Notes under the pieces: generated by a model | Databases searched by the model: none | What the model was told of the DNA's origin: nothing | Seen by the model: the letters and a program-made list of their open reading frames with translations, nothing else | In this document: piece after piece, positions 1 through 6,399 of the stretch | Position numbering within the stretch: position 1 is the first letter of the stretch | Layout of the letters: every line of letters begins with the position of its first letter | Position numbers and translations under genes: made by a program | Source: Desulfatirhabdium butyrativorans | GTDB lineage: Bacteria; Desulfobacterota; Desulfobacteria; Desulfobacterales; JAIFKL01 | Reading direction: 5' to 3' | DNA length: 7,175 nt | Assembly (NCBI GenBank): GCA_022736535.1 | Contig: DZCT01000181.1 | Span: 1-7,175 of the forward strand

Positions 1-107
1 TAAACAGAAAGCATAAGTCCTTATCACGAAAGCACGATCACGAACACACCGCAGGACACGCCGCCGGCCCGTCCTGATGAGAAAACGGAATGCGGGCGGA
101 AAAATTC
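1..107. other. Non-coding stretch, no gene recognised
   Basis: No credible coding region, tRNA or strong terminator is visible here. A weak GC-rich inverted match (GCCCG at 67-71 with CGGGC at 93-97) lacks a T-run and is not called a terminator. Any upstream gene must end at or before the left edge of the window. Confidence 0.5.
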
Positions 108-136
108 TTGACGATGCTTTTATAACCTGATAATAT
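108..136 (+). promoter_or_regulatory. Sigma-70 promoter with extended -10
   Basis: The -35 box TTGACG (108-113) and the -10 box TAATAT (131-136) are separated by exactly 17 nt. A TG one base upstream of the -10 (128-129) gives an extended -10. Each box differs from consensus at one base. Transcription would start near 142-144. The next plus-strand gene begins at 622, so the leader would be about 480 nt and filled with repeats. Without the two 163-bp tandem copies it would be about 150 nt. That this promoter serves the hydrolase gene is inferred from orientation. Confidence 0.65.
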
Positions 137-269
137 CACAAATATTATTTTTGTAAATATCCGAAGTGTTCGGAATTTTGCCGATTCTGCAACTGTGCAT
201 CAGAAAAAGCGAATTGGAAATTCGCTCTGCAACGGAATATCGGGAAAAGCGAATTGCAAATCCGCTCTA

Positions 270-390
270 TACTGATCCGCTTTTGTTTTTTTGCCGCAGA
301 CGCACACAGACAGACACAGACAGATAGCTGAAAGCGGAATACGGCATGTATGCGGAAAATATGCCGTAAAAAACCAAAATTGGATTACTA
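270..390. mobile_element. MITE-like element, copy 1 (121 bp)
   Basis: This segment interrupts the 40-bp repeat at CTCTA|CAACGG and is flanked by TA on both sides (268-269 and 391-392), consistent with a TA target-site duplication. Its ends are imperfect terminal inverted repeats: 270-297 against the complement of 390-363 matches at 21 of 28 positions. The outer nine bases are TACTGATCC and TAGTAATCC. Internal inverted matches are TCCGCTTT (276-283)/AAAGCGGA (331-338) and ACGGCAT (341-347)/ATGCCGT (361-367). It is too short to encode a transposase. TA duplication and small size fit MITEs mobilised by IS630/Tc1-mariner-type transposases; the parent family is not identified. Confidence 0.7.
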
Positions 391-432
391 TACAACGGAA
401 TATCGGGAAAAGCGAATTGCAAATTCGCTCTA

Positions 433-553
433 TACTGATCCGCTTTTGTTTTTTTGCCGCAGACGCACACAGACAGACACAGACAGATAGCTGAAAGCGG
501 AATACGGCATGTATGCGGAAAATATGCCGTAAAAAACCAAAATTGGATTACTA
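433..553. mobile_element. MITE-like element, copy 2 (121 bp)
   Basis: This copy is identical over its full 121 bp to 270-390. It is flanked by TA at 431-432 and 554-555 and sits at the same position of the 40-bp repeat unit. It arose either by duplication of the whole 163-bp unit after one insertion, or by a second insertion into the same target site of a neighbouring unit. Duplication is simpler, because the flanking repeat sequence is also nearly identical. Confidence 0.7.
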
Positions 554-604
554 TACAACGGAATATCGGGAAAAGCGAATTGCAAATTCGCTCTACAACG
601 GAAT

Positions 605-610
605 GTGAGG
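605..610 (+). promoter_or_regulatory. Ribosome binding site derived from repeat
   Basis: GTGAGG lies 11 nt before the ATG at 622. It occupies the position where an intact 40-bp repeat unit has ATCGGG, so the hydrolase's presumed Shine-Dalgarno sequence sits in a decayed repeat unit. The spacing is long for a strong site, so initiation may be modest. The hairpin at 574-592 ends 30 nt before the start codon. Confidence 0.4.
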
Positions 611-621
611 TCAGCAACGAT

Positions 622-1425
622 ATGGATACAGAACTCATCAGCAGATACCCCGAAGGAGAGACACGTTCAAACCCCGTTCTTTTCATACACGGCGCGTTTA
701 CCGGCGCCTGGTGCTGGGAAGAATATTTTCTGCCTTATTTTGCAAAACACGGATACGCTTCTCACGCGTTAAGCCTCAGCGGACACGGAAAAAGCAGCGG
801 ACGCCCTTTTATCTGGCTCTATTCGCTTTCCGATTATGTGAAAGATGTGTCCAAAGCCGTAGAGCAGATGGAAAAGCCGCCGATTCTGATCGGGCATTCC
901 ATGGGCGGCAGGATTGTTCAGCAATATCTGACATCTGCATGGCTCCCGGCGGCGGTTTTGATGACGCCCGTACCCCATACCGGACTGTTATCTTCTTCTA
1001 TGAAAATGCTCTGCCTTTACCCGGATCTCTTCCAAAAAATCAGGATGCTGAATATGACCCCGCGCAGAATGTGGGACTGTATGATTTCTTTGCAGGAACT
1101 GCGGGATATATTTTTCGGCAGGGACACGGACCCGGAAACAGTAAAAAAATATTTTCCCGGGTTTCAGCATGAATCTTACAGGGTGATATGGGATATGACA
1201 TGGGCGGATTTTTTTATACAGCCTCAGAAAATAAAAACGCCGATGCTGATTCTGGGCGGAGAACACGACATCATCATTCCGCCTGAGATCATCGAGGATA
1301 CAGCAGCAGCTTACCGGGCAGAATCCCATATTTTCCCGAACACGGGACACGCGATGATGCTGGATAAAAGCTGGCAGACTGTCGCTGATTACATACTCGG
1401 ATGGTTGGAAAAAAATGTCGGGTGA
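622..1425 (+). CDS. Alpha/beta hydrolase family protein
   Basis: The 267-aa product is a complete single-domain alpha/beta hydrolase. Visible landmarks are the oxyanion-hole segment FIHGAFTGAW (21-30), the nucleophile elbow GHSMGG with Ser93, the acid Asp216 in LGGEHDIIIP and the base His243 in PNTGHAMM, so the triad is intact. Residues from about 115 to 200 would form the cap. There is no signal peptide, so it is probably cytoplasmic. The substrate cannot be read from sequence; esterase, lipase or C-C hydrolase activity are all possible. The ATG at 622 is chosen because GTGAGG lies 11 nt upstream and the family's first strand begins soon after. The frame stays open upstream, but only through repeat DNA with a TTG start. 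The stop codon lies in a GGTGACAGG repeat. Confidence 0.9.
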   Translation: MDTELISRYPEGETRSNPVLFIHGAFTGAWCWEEYFLPYFAKHGYASHALSLSGHGKSSGRPFIWLYSLSDYVKDVSKAVEQMEKPPILIGHSMGGRIVQQYLTSAWLPAAVLMTPVPHTGLLSSSMKMLCLYPDLFQKIRMLNMTPRRMWDCMISLQELRDIFFGRDTDPETVKKYFPGFQHESYRVIWDMTWADFFIQPQKIKTPMLILGGEHDIIIPPEIIEDTAAAYRAESHIFPNTGHAMMLDKSWQTVADYILGWLEKNVG

Positions 1426-1525
1426 CAGGGACAGGTGACAGGTGACAGGTAAAACTGTTCGCTTGCAACCTGCCGCCCGTCACCTGCCCCCTGAAACCTG
1501 CAACCTGAAACCCGCAACCTGAAAA
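1421..1525. repeat. GTGACAGG / CCTGAAAC spacer repeat
   Basis: The left half repeats GACAGG/ACAGGTG in a roughly 7-bp rhythm (1423-1450). The right half is a 14-bp tandem: CCTGAAACCTGCAA at 1490-1503, CCTGAAACCCGCAA at 1504-1517, and a partial at 1518-1525. CAGGTGAC (1432-1439 and 1439-1446) is complementary to GTCACCTG (1479-1486), so the region can fold into a hairpin. It fills almost all of the 111-nt gap between two genes and contains the hydrolase stop codon (1423-1425). No T-run follows, so terminator function is uncertain. Confidence 0.75.
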
Positions 1526-1536
1526 ACGGAGTTGTC

Positions 1537-2649
1537 ATGTATTTGAAAAAAAAGATATTTCCTGCTTTAATCATAGCAATTTTTCTTTATTCCGGCTGCG
1601 GCAGGCCGGGGCCTTCTTCTCCGCCATACAGACTGAAAGCAGACACGAAGCAGACAAATATTCCGGCTCAAACCGCAGACCGGAAGCCGCCCTTAATCGA
1701 GGCGGCAATATTAAATAATGCCGCCTCGGTCAAAAATCTGCTACGGGCAGGCGCGGACATCAATGTGAAAGACGCCAAAGGAAAATCTGCCCTGTGGTAT
1801 GCCTTTGAGCATGAAAATCCGGATGCTTTCAAAGTGCTGGTGGAACACGGCGCAAACATTGATTTTGATCTGAGTTATGAAGCCGCGTCCCGCTCCTATC
1901 CCAAGATGAAGCTTTACAAGCTTGTAAAAGAATACAATCTGTTCTACCGAATAAAAAGCCGCATGAGTATGAACGGTCTGATGATTCTGGATGCCTATCT
2001 TTCCGAATTTCCGAACGGATATTATGTGTCTGAAATCGAAAAAATACTCGAAGATATTGTCAGAAGCGATTACAGCAGCATCAGAAACGCCGCCGGCGCA
2101 GGGGAATGGGAGCAGTTTCTTGAAAAATATTCGAGACTGGGGCAGAACTGTTACATGATTACGGCAAACGGTCTGAATGTCAGAGCGGCGCCGGTTCCGG
2201 ATGCAAGACGGGTGGGAACATATATCAAAGGCGACAGAATTTTTGCCGTATCAAAGCGTGAAGGATGGATTCAGACAGACAGAGGCTGGATCAGCGCTGA
2301 TTATGCAAAACAGATTCCGAAAACAATATCCGTATTGCAGCCTTATATCCGAAAAGCCGAACAGAAATTAAAAACCGTCCATGCCGCGCTCGGCATTGAA
2401 CGCAGCGCAGACGCACCCCGGCAGCCGAAGATCATTCCGCATCAGCCGGAAGAAGCTGAATTTCCGGCAAGCGAGATAAGAGATCAGAAAACCGTGGCTG
2501 CGGAAAAAGAACTGGAAGAACTGCTCCGACATGCGACCTTGCCGAAATTGGAGGCTTTCATCAACAAATATAAAGATGACAGCGCCTGCCGTTCCCTGGT
2601 CATAAAAGCCAGAGAAAAATACAAATCAATTCTGCTGAATGACATGTAG
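1537..2649 (+). CDS. Ankyrin/SH3-like domain lipoprotein
   Basis: The 370-aa product starts with a lipoprotein signal: basic MYLKKK, a hydrophobic core at 7-18, and a lipobox ending in Cys21 (LYSGC; Tyr at -3 is unusual). A low-complexity linker follows. Two ankyrin repeats lie at about 51-115 (AAILNNAASVKNLLRAGADI and ALWYAFEHENPDAFKVLVEH). A bacterial SH3-like domain covers about 204-258 (NGLNVRAAPVPDARRVG, then GWIQTDRGWISADY). Short helical segments of the type FLxxYP are at 150-172, 190-202 and 336-362. It is probably anchored in the envelope and exposes protein- or peptidoglycan-binding modules; the partner is unknown. GGAG at 1528-1531, 5 nt before the ATG, supports the start. It probably forms an operon with the propeller gene 52 nt downstream. 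Confidence 0.85.
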   Translation: MYLKKKIFPALIIAIFLYSGCGRPGPSSPPYRLKADTKQTNIPAQTADRKPPLIEAAILNNAASVKNLLRAGADINVKDAKGKSALWYAFEHENPDAFKVLVEHGANIDFDLSYEAASRSYPKMKLYKLVKEYNLFYRIKSRMSMNGLMILDAYLSEFPNGYYVSEIEKILEDIVRSDYSSIRNAAGAGEWEQFLEKYSRLGQNCYMITANGLNVRAAPVPDARRVGTYIKGDRIFAVSKREGWIQTDRGWISADYAKQIPKTISVLQPYIRKAEQKLKTVHAALGIERSADAPRQPKIIPHQPEEAEFPASEIRDQKTVAAEKELEELLRHATLPKLEAFINKYKDDSACRSLVIKAREKYKSILLNDM

Positions 2650-2672
2650 AGACGCAAAATATTGCGTCTCTG
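2647..2672. repeat. Perfect hairpin at lipoprotein stop codon
   Basis: GAGACGCAA (2649-2657) and TTGCGTCTC (2662-2670) form a perfect 9-bp stem with a 4-nt loop. It extends to 10 bp through A2648-T2671 and further by a G-U wobble. The TAG stop codon (2647-2649) contributes the stem's first bases. No T-run follows (TGCACCC), so this resembles a dispersed palindromic repeat more than an intrinsic terminator. It could protect the upstream message from 3' decay and set the relative output of the two flanking genes. Confidence 0.75.
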
Positions 2673-2701
2673 CACCCGACATCATTATAGGATGAAAACG
2701 A

Positions 2702-4519
2702 ATGTTACGAAAAATTTCGATATTCCTGATCGGCTTTTTCCTGCTTTTTTTTCTTTGGGAAGCAGGCATAGCCCGTGCCGAACTGACGCAGGATGACGCA
2801 GAAAAAAGAGACAGGATCAGATATGCCTTGCAGAGCGGCATCCTCAGCATATATGATATTCCCTTTGAAACATATATCGGATTGGAGATGTGGGATGAAC
2901 TGCTCTTCATTTTTGAAGCAAACAACAAGAATATGATTAAATATGATCTGCCGGGATTATATTACAGCCGCCCCCATATTGTGGATAACACGGTCTGGGT
3001 TTTTGAGAACGCCGCGCCCGGCGGTGCAGGCGGTATTTATATTTTTAATGCCGACAGGCTGAACTTCATCAAAAAGCTTGAAAATAAAGAATATTCAAAA
3101 TATGAGGGCGGTGTGAGAAAAATTTGCGGGCATACCGTCATATCCGGCGGATCCGATGAAGATGTTGACAAAGCGGTGATATGGGACACCCGCACAAATG
3201 ATGTTGACATCGTAAAGTTAGGCGCGGGCCATTATGTGGCGTCTGCGGAAGTGAAAGAAGACAGACTTTATATCGGCTCCTGCGGGGAAATCATCAATGT
3301 CTGGGATTACAACAGTCTCGAATTTATCGGAATTTACACCGCCGGCAAAGAGAGTGCAAACTGGAATGAAAAAGAATGTATCACCGGAATTTATATTGTC
3401 GGCGGAAAACTGCTCGGAGTGGGAGAAAAAACGGTTTTTATATGGAATCTCGAAAGCAGAAAACTGACCGGCAGTTATCCGAAAATGCTGACCAACTCGA
3501 CGGTGCTGTTTTATGAAAATTATCTGATTGAATACAAAGACGATAAATTGATTCTCAGAAATCCGGAAGACGGCAGGACGGTCAGATCGCTCAAAACAGA
3601 AAAACCTGTTGAAGACATGATTGTCACGCGGGAAAAGATATTTTCGACACATAACGGCGACCTGCTGGTGCTGGCATTGCGGCATAACAGAGGACTCTTA
3701 TTCTATGATTTCAATACACTGAAACTGTTGAAAAAGATTGAAACAAACGGGCAGACGCTGTCTGCGTATAAAAACGCCGTATTCGCCACAGATGACAAAA
3801 GTCTCTACAAATACGACATTGCATATAAAGATACAGAACACTATGAGCGGTTTCTGTCAAAAATCAAGGCGGATAACATTATGTTAACCGACGGAATCTA
3901 CTATCAGCTTGTGAAACGCTTTCAGGATTACCCGGAAGTGATGGCGTCGGTCGGCATTTTTCCCAAATTTTTAAGATCAAAAGAACTGAAACTTCAGCAT
4001 TCATTCAAATATGCGAAAATCGGCGAAAGAACCGTTTCGGACCCGGGCGGCGGTCCCGACAGCGGGCATAAAGAAAATGTTTACGGCTACAAAGTGCTTT
4101 ACGAAATACAGAATGACTCGCCTGATTATTATTTTGTAAATCTTGCTTCGGAATGGAGCGGCGAATACGGAAAAACATCTTCTTACGGAGAAAGCGGGGC
4201 AATCCCCGCAGACAGCGCCAAAAAAGGCTTTACCGAGCAGTCTTTTTTTATGCGGCCCGAGGAGAAATATAAAGGTCAGTTTGAAGTGGGCGAAAAAGAA
4301 CCCTTAAATTTTCTGCTTTATCCCAAACAAATTGAAAGCGTATCCAAAGGATATTATGAGGGATTTATGAAAGCCGTCAGCAGCGACAATGAAGATATAT
4401 CGCTGATTGACAAATATATCGGAGATTCTTTGGTCAAAGACTGGCATGAAAAGCTGAAACAGAGAAAAAGCAGACTCACGGGCAAGGATGAGGATTCGTT
4501 CTGGTTTTTCAAGAAATAG
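2702..4519 (+). CDS. Exported beta-propeller (WD40/quinoprotein-like) protein
   Basis: The 605-aa product has a Sec signal peptide: MLRK, a hydrophobic stretch at 5-19, and a cleavage-like ARA|EL at 24-28. A helical segment (about 27-75) precedes a beta-propeller at about 85-375. Its blades end in motifs such as VIWDTRT (159-165), INVWDYN (198-204), VFIWNLE (245-251), LLFYDFN (332-338) and LYKYDIA (368-374). A helical connector (380-425) leads to a C-terminal domain rich in beta strands (about 430-540) and a charged helical tail. No catalytic residues are recognisable, so a scaffold or binding role in the periplasm or outside the cell is inferred. AGGA at 2689-2692, 9 nt before the ATG, supports the start. 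The lipoprotein gene directly upstream suggests joint action. Confidence 0.8.
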   Translation: MLRKISIFLIGFFLLFFLWEAGIARAELTQDDAEKRDRIRYALQSGILSIYDIPFETYIGLEMWDELLFIFEANNKNMIKYDLPGLYYSRPHIVDNTVWVFENAAPGGAGGIYIFNADRLNFIKKLENKEYSKYEGGVRKICGHTVISGGSDEDVDKAVIWDTRTNDVDIVKLGAGHYVASAEVKEDRLYIGSCGEIINVWDYNSLEFIGIYTAGKESANWNEKECITGIYIVGGKLLGVGEKTVFIWNLESRKLTGSYPKMLTNSTVLFYENYLIEYKDDKLILRNPEDGRTVRSLKTEKPVEDMIVTREKIFSTHNGDLLVLALRHNRGLLFYDFNTLKLLKKIETNGQTLSAYKNAVFATDDKSLYKYDIAYKDTEHYERFLSKIKADNIMLTDGIYYQLVKRFQDYPEVMASVGIFPKFLRSKELKLQHSFKYAKIGERTVSDPGGGPDSGHKENVYGYKVLYEIQNDSPDYYFVNLASEWSGEYGKTSSYGESGAIPADSAKKGFTEQSFFMRPEEKYKGQFEVGEKEPLNFLLYPKQIESVSKGYYEGFMKAVSSDNEDISLIDKYIGDSLVKDWHEKLKQRKSRLTGKDEDSFWFFKK

Positions 4520-4618
4520 CAGATGTCCGAATATCATACCAATTCGTTATCAAAAATTAAAAGATGCCGGTAGGGCGGGCCCGGGCTGAGAACAGATTGT
4601 CCCCGCCGCACGGGAGGT
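4520..4618. other. Convergent intergenic gap
   Basis: This 99-nt gap separates the 3' ends of two opposing gene sets, where a bidirectional terminator would be expected. The only inverted repeat of note is GGCGGG (4574-4579) with CCCGCC (4602-4607), which has a long loop and no adjoining T-run on either strand. Intrinsic termination is therefore not demonstrated. Confidence 0.4.
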
Positions 4619-5959
4619 TTATATACCCAACTGATAAGGCAGTCCGGCATCAGCGTCATCAGGCATGAAAGGAGACGAAATCAGCCCGTTATTAAGCAGA
4701 AGGGATTTTACAGTCTCCGGGCTTACCTGGAAATGATCTGCCGCATCTTCGACAGCAGATTCGGAGCCGTCATTCTGCAAAAATTCTTGAAGCGATGCTA
4801 TGGGACAAAGAAATTCCGCTGCGAACGCTCTTTGATATTTCTGCCTTGAGGTGCGGAGGTCGGTGCCGGTTAACCATTGCCCGTTTGTCTGTCCGGTCAG
4901 GAGGTAGTCGCCTAAAAAACGTGCCAGTTCAAATCGCTTGCCGATGGGATGTTTTTTGCGCGGAATGAACTTGAACTGATTTCCGGACGCGGGTACGGCG
5001 ACAGCAGCATAGTTGCGTCTGACAGGCGACCATTGTTCAACTTCGGATGCTTTGAGTCCCAACAATTCAGACAGGTTGTCGTTGTCTATTATGCCCTGCG
5101 GATTGCCGAGCGTCCGGCGCAGCGTCCCCGCGGCAGCAACGGCACGCTGCCAGGGTGCGCCTTGCGGAACTGACGCGCCGAAGCACGGTACAATCGGCTT
5201 TCCGGTCAGCCCCGGACTGTCAGCGATTTCCTCAATAGCGGTCAGCGATCTGCCACAGACCGGGGCATAGACCGGAGCGAGTTCGGAAAGAGCCGCAATC
5301 CCCATTTTCTTCTCAAGCTCCAATGCCTGATTCATCACTTGTTCCGGGCATTCGTCAGGGTCAAAACCCATTTCTGCTTCAAGACGCCGGTATTTTGAAC
5401 TTTCCGCATCGGAGCGATCTTCCTGTATGAGTTGCCAGAGATTCGACAAATCCGTGTTTCGGCAATCCGGCGCATTGAGCCGGCTGATGACAGCGTTAAT
5501 GAAATCTTCCACGCCGCGCTGAAAGTCGGTCAATGCGATGAAAGCAGGTTTATCCAAGCCGTTCAAATATCTGACAGACTGATTGTCATTGCTGCTCAAC
5601 GGCGCAGCCCAGACCTGCATCACTTCGCCGTCCGAGGCAAATATGATCTGCGGCCATACAAACCCCTCATCGGCTGCGCCCAATTCATGCGCCATGCGCC
5701 AATCCGCAGAGGGGCGAAATCCGCAGGCGGCGGGAAGGGGTTCCCAGTTGAGCCGCCACCATGAAGATGCCAGCCAGATAGCGAGCGGATAGGCTGATAC
5801 CAGCACAGACTCCTGTATCCTCCCCTTGTCCCAGATATTCTCATTTTTCATCAGATTCACATTGCCGACATGCAATGCAAGATCAGCCATGGTATCGCGG
5901 AACGCCGGCGCATCGTTTCCGACAGTCCGCCACTCATATATGAACTTGAATTTAATCAT
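4619..5959 (-). CDS. ImmA/IrrE-like protein lacking the HExxH motif
   Basis: The 446-aa product has two parts. The N-terminal part (about 1-165) is Trp-rich, with SAYPLAIWLASSWWRLNWEP (55-74) and WPQIIFASDG (102-111), and is not a fold I recognise. The C-terminal part (about 275-430) follows the ImmA/IrrE (M78, PF06114) layout: FxLAxxLGxYLL at 343-354, then RAFAAEFLCP (377-386), a helical AADHFQVSPETVKSLL segment and NNGLI. Where active members have HExxH, this one has R347, F348 and D351, so zinc proteolysis is not expected; Glu382 of the second motif remains. The start is 3 nt after the previous stop, implying coupled translation with the 144-aa gene. A binding, regulatory or toxin/antitoxin-like role is inference. 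Confidence 0.75.
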   Translation of the reverse strand: MIKFKFIYEWRTVGNDAPAFRDTMADLALHVGNVNLMKNENIWDKGRIQESVLVSAYPLAIWLASSWWRLNWEPLPAACGFRPSADWRMAHELGAADEGFVWPQIIFASDGEVMQVWAAPLSSNDNQSVRYLNGLDKPAFIALTDFQRGVEDFINAVISRLNAPDCRNTDLSNLWQLIQEDRSDAESSKYRRLEAEMGFDPDECPEQVMNQALELEKKMGIAALSELAPVYAPVCGRSLTAIEEIADSPGLTGKPIVPCFGASVPQGAPWQRAVAAAGTLRRTLGNPQGIIDNDNLSELLGLKASEVEQWSPVRRNYAAVAVPASGNQFKFIPRKKHPIGKRFELARFLGDYLLTGQTNGQWLTGTDLRTSRQKYQRAFAAEFLCPIASLQEFLQNDGSESAVEDAADHFQVSPETVKSLLLNNGLISSPFMPDDADAGLPYQLGI

Positions 5960-5962
5960 TTC

Positions 5963-6397
5963 TCATCTCATATTCCATAACCGGATGATCTCGGCTGCCA
6001 GCGGGTCTGACGCAGGCATAGGATAGCCGTGATAAGTCCCTGTTTTCGGGTTCTCAAGCTGTGCCTCCACAGGGATGCCGTCTTGAGTGACAGACCAGAT
6101 ATTCCGGGGCCACTCTCCGTTAAAACACTCGCTTATCAGCCCTTTGCAAAAACCGGATCGGAGATGATTCAATGCGGCTTGTCTTGAAAATATGCCGACC
6201 GCATCACACAATGACTTTCCCTGCCTCGGACTGCTCGGAGGTGTAAGTCCGAAATCCCCCGGATTCTTTTTATGTTCGGGATTTCCGCCGTATCGTACCT
6301 GTTCGGCAAGCGCCGAACAACGCTGAAAATCGCCCTCTTCCGGTTTTTTAACTTTGCGCTTGGGGTTGAACTGACCGTACCCTCTTTTAATTCGCAT
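5963..6397 (-). CDS. Uncharacterised 144-aa protein, partner of IrrE-like gene
   Basis: I can assign no function. The N terminus is strongly basic, with eight Lys/Arg in the first 18 residues, which could bind nucleic acid. The core carries blocks that read as family signatures: YGGNPEHKKNPGDFGL (36-51), LCD (63-65), WPRNIWSV (96-103), EAQLEN (111-116) and YHGYPMP (122-128). There is no signal peptide or membrane segment. From memory, similar small proteins occur next to ImmA/IrrE-like genes, but this was not checked. It lies 2 nt after the bactofilin stop and 3 nt before the IrrE-like start, so all three are probably cotranscribed. The preceding SD is weak (GGAAA about 8-12 nt upstream), suggesting dependence on coupling. 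It could be the effector of a two-gene module. Confidence 0.75.
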   Translation of the reverse strand: MRIKRGYGQFNPKRKVKKPEEGDFQRCSALAEQVRYGGNPEHKKNPGDFGLTPPSSPRQGKSLCDAVGIFSRQAALNHLRSGFCKGLISECFNGEWPRNIWSVTQDGIPVEAQLENPKTGTYHGYPMPASDPLAAEIIRLWNMR

Positions 6398-6399
6398 TT

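Larger units (their letters stand above)
231..595. repeat. 163-bp tandem duplication, 2.2 copies
   Basis: Copy one spans 231-393, copy two 394-556, and a 39-bp partial third copy 557-595. The two full copies differ at a single position (C at 262, T at 425). Because 163 is not a multiple of three, open frames crossing the array shift between copies, which argues against coding. Each copy is one 40-bp palindromic unit interrupted by a 121-bp element plus its 2-bp target duplication. The near-identity implies a recent duplication, or active homogenisation. Confidence 0.9.
204..610. repeat. Array of 40-bp palindromic repeats
   Basis: A unit of about 40 bp starts with AACGGAATATCGGG and continues into a perfect 8-bp hairpin, AGCGAATT-GCA-AATTCGCT, then CTCTRC. 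Hairpins lie at 208-226 (GGA loop), 248-266 (one stem mismatch at 262), 411-429 and 574-592. Partial units border the array: on the left the hairpin at 208, 40 bp before the next, and on the right a decayed CAACGGAATGTGAGG at 596-610. Spacing is 40, 163 and 163 bp, the longer steps being caused by an inserted element. The structure resembles REP-like dispersed palindromes. There is no coding potential. Confidence 0.8.

Noticed and set aside
61..99. Rho-independent terminator of an upstream gene
   Set aside because: Only a 5-bp GC pairing with a long loop is present and no T-run follows.
341..373. ACGGCAT/ATGCCGT hairpin followed by AAAAAA read as a terminator
   Set aside because: The homopolymer is A-rich on the plus strand. 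Read on the minus strand it precedes the stem instead of following it, so neither orientation gives a terminator. It is part of the element's terminal inverted repeat.
231..595. CRISPR array
   Set aside because: The spacers between the palindromic units are identical to each other rather than unique, the spacing is 163 bp, and no cas gene is present.
454..621. In-frame upstream extension of the hydrolase from a TTG at 454
   Set aside because: The extension is translated repeat and MITE DNA, the same peptide also occurs from 291 in a different frame, and the start would be TTG without a convincing ribosome site. The ATG at 622 fits the family's N terminus.
267..686. 139-aa minus-strand open frame
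   Set aside because: It runs through the 163-bp tandem repeat and into the antisense of the hydrolase. The repeat changes frame between copies, giving a repetitive artefact.
4574..4607. Intrinsic terminator in the convergent gap
   Set aside because: The GGCGGG/CCCGCC stem has a 22-nt loop and no T-run on either strand.
5674..5691. HELG motif at residues 91-94 of the IrrE-like protein as a zinc site
   Set aside because: The residue at the second His position is Ala (HELGA), and the motif lies in the N-terminal part, outside the M78-like region.
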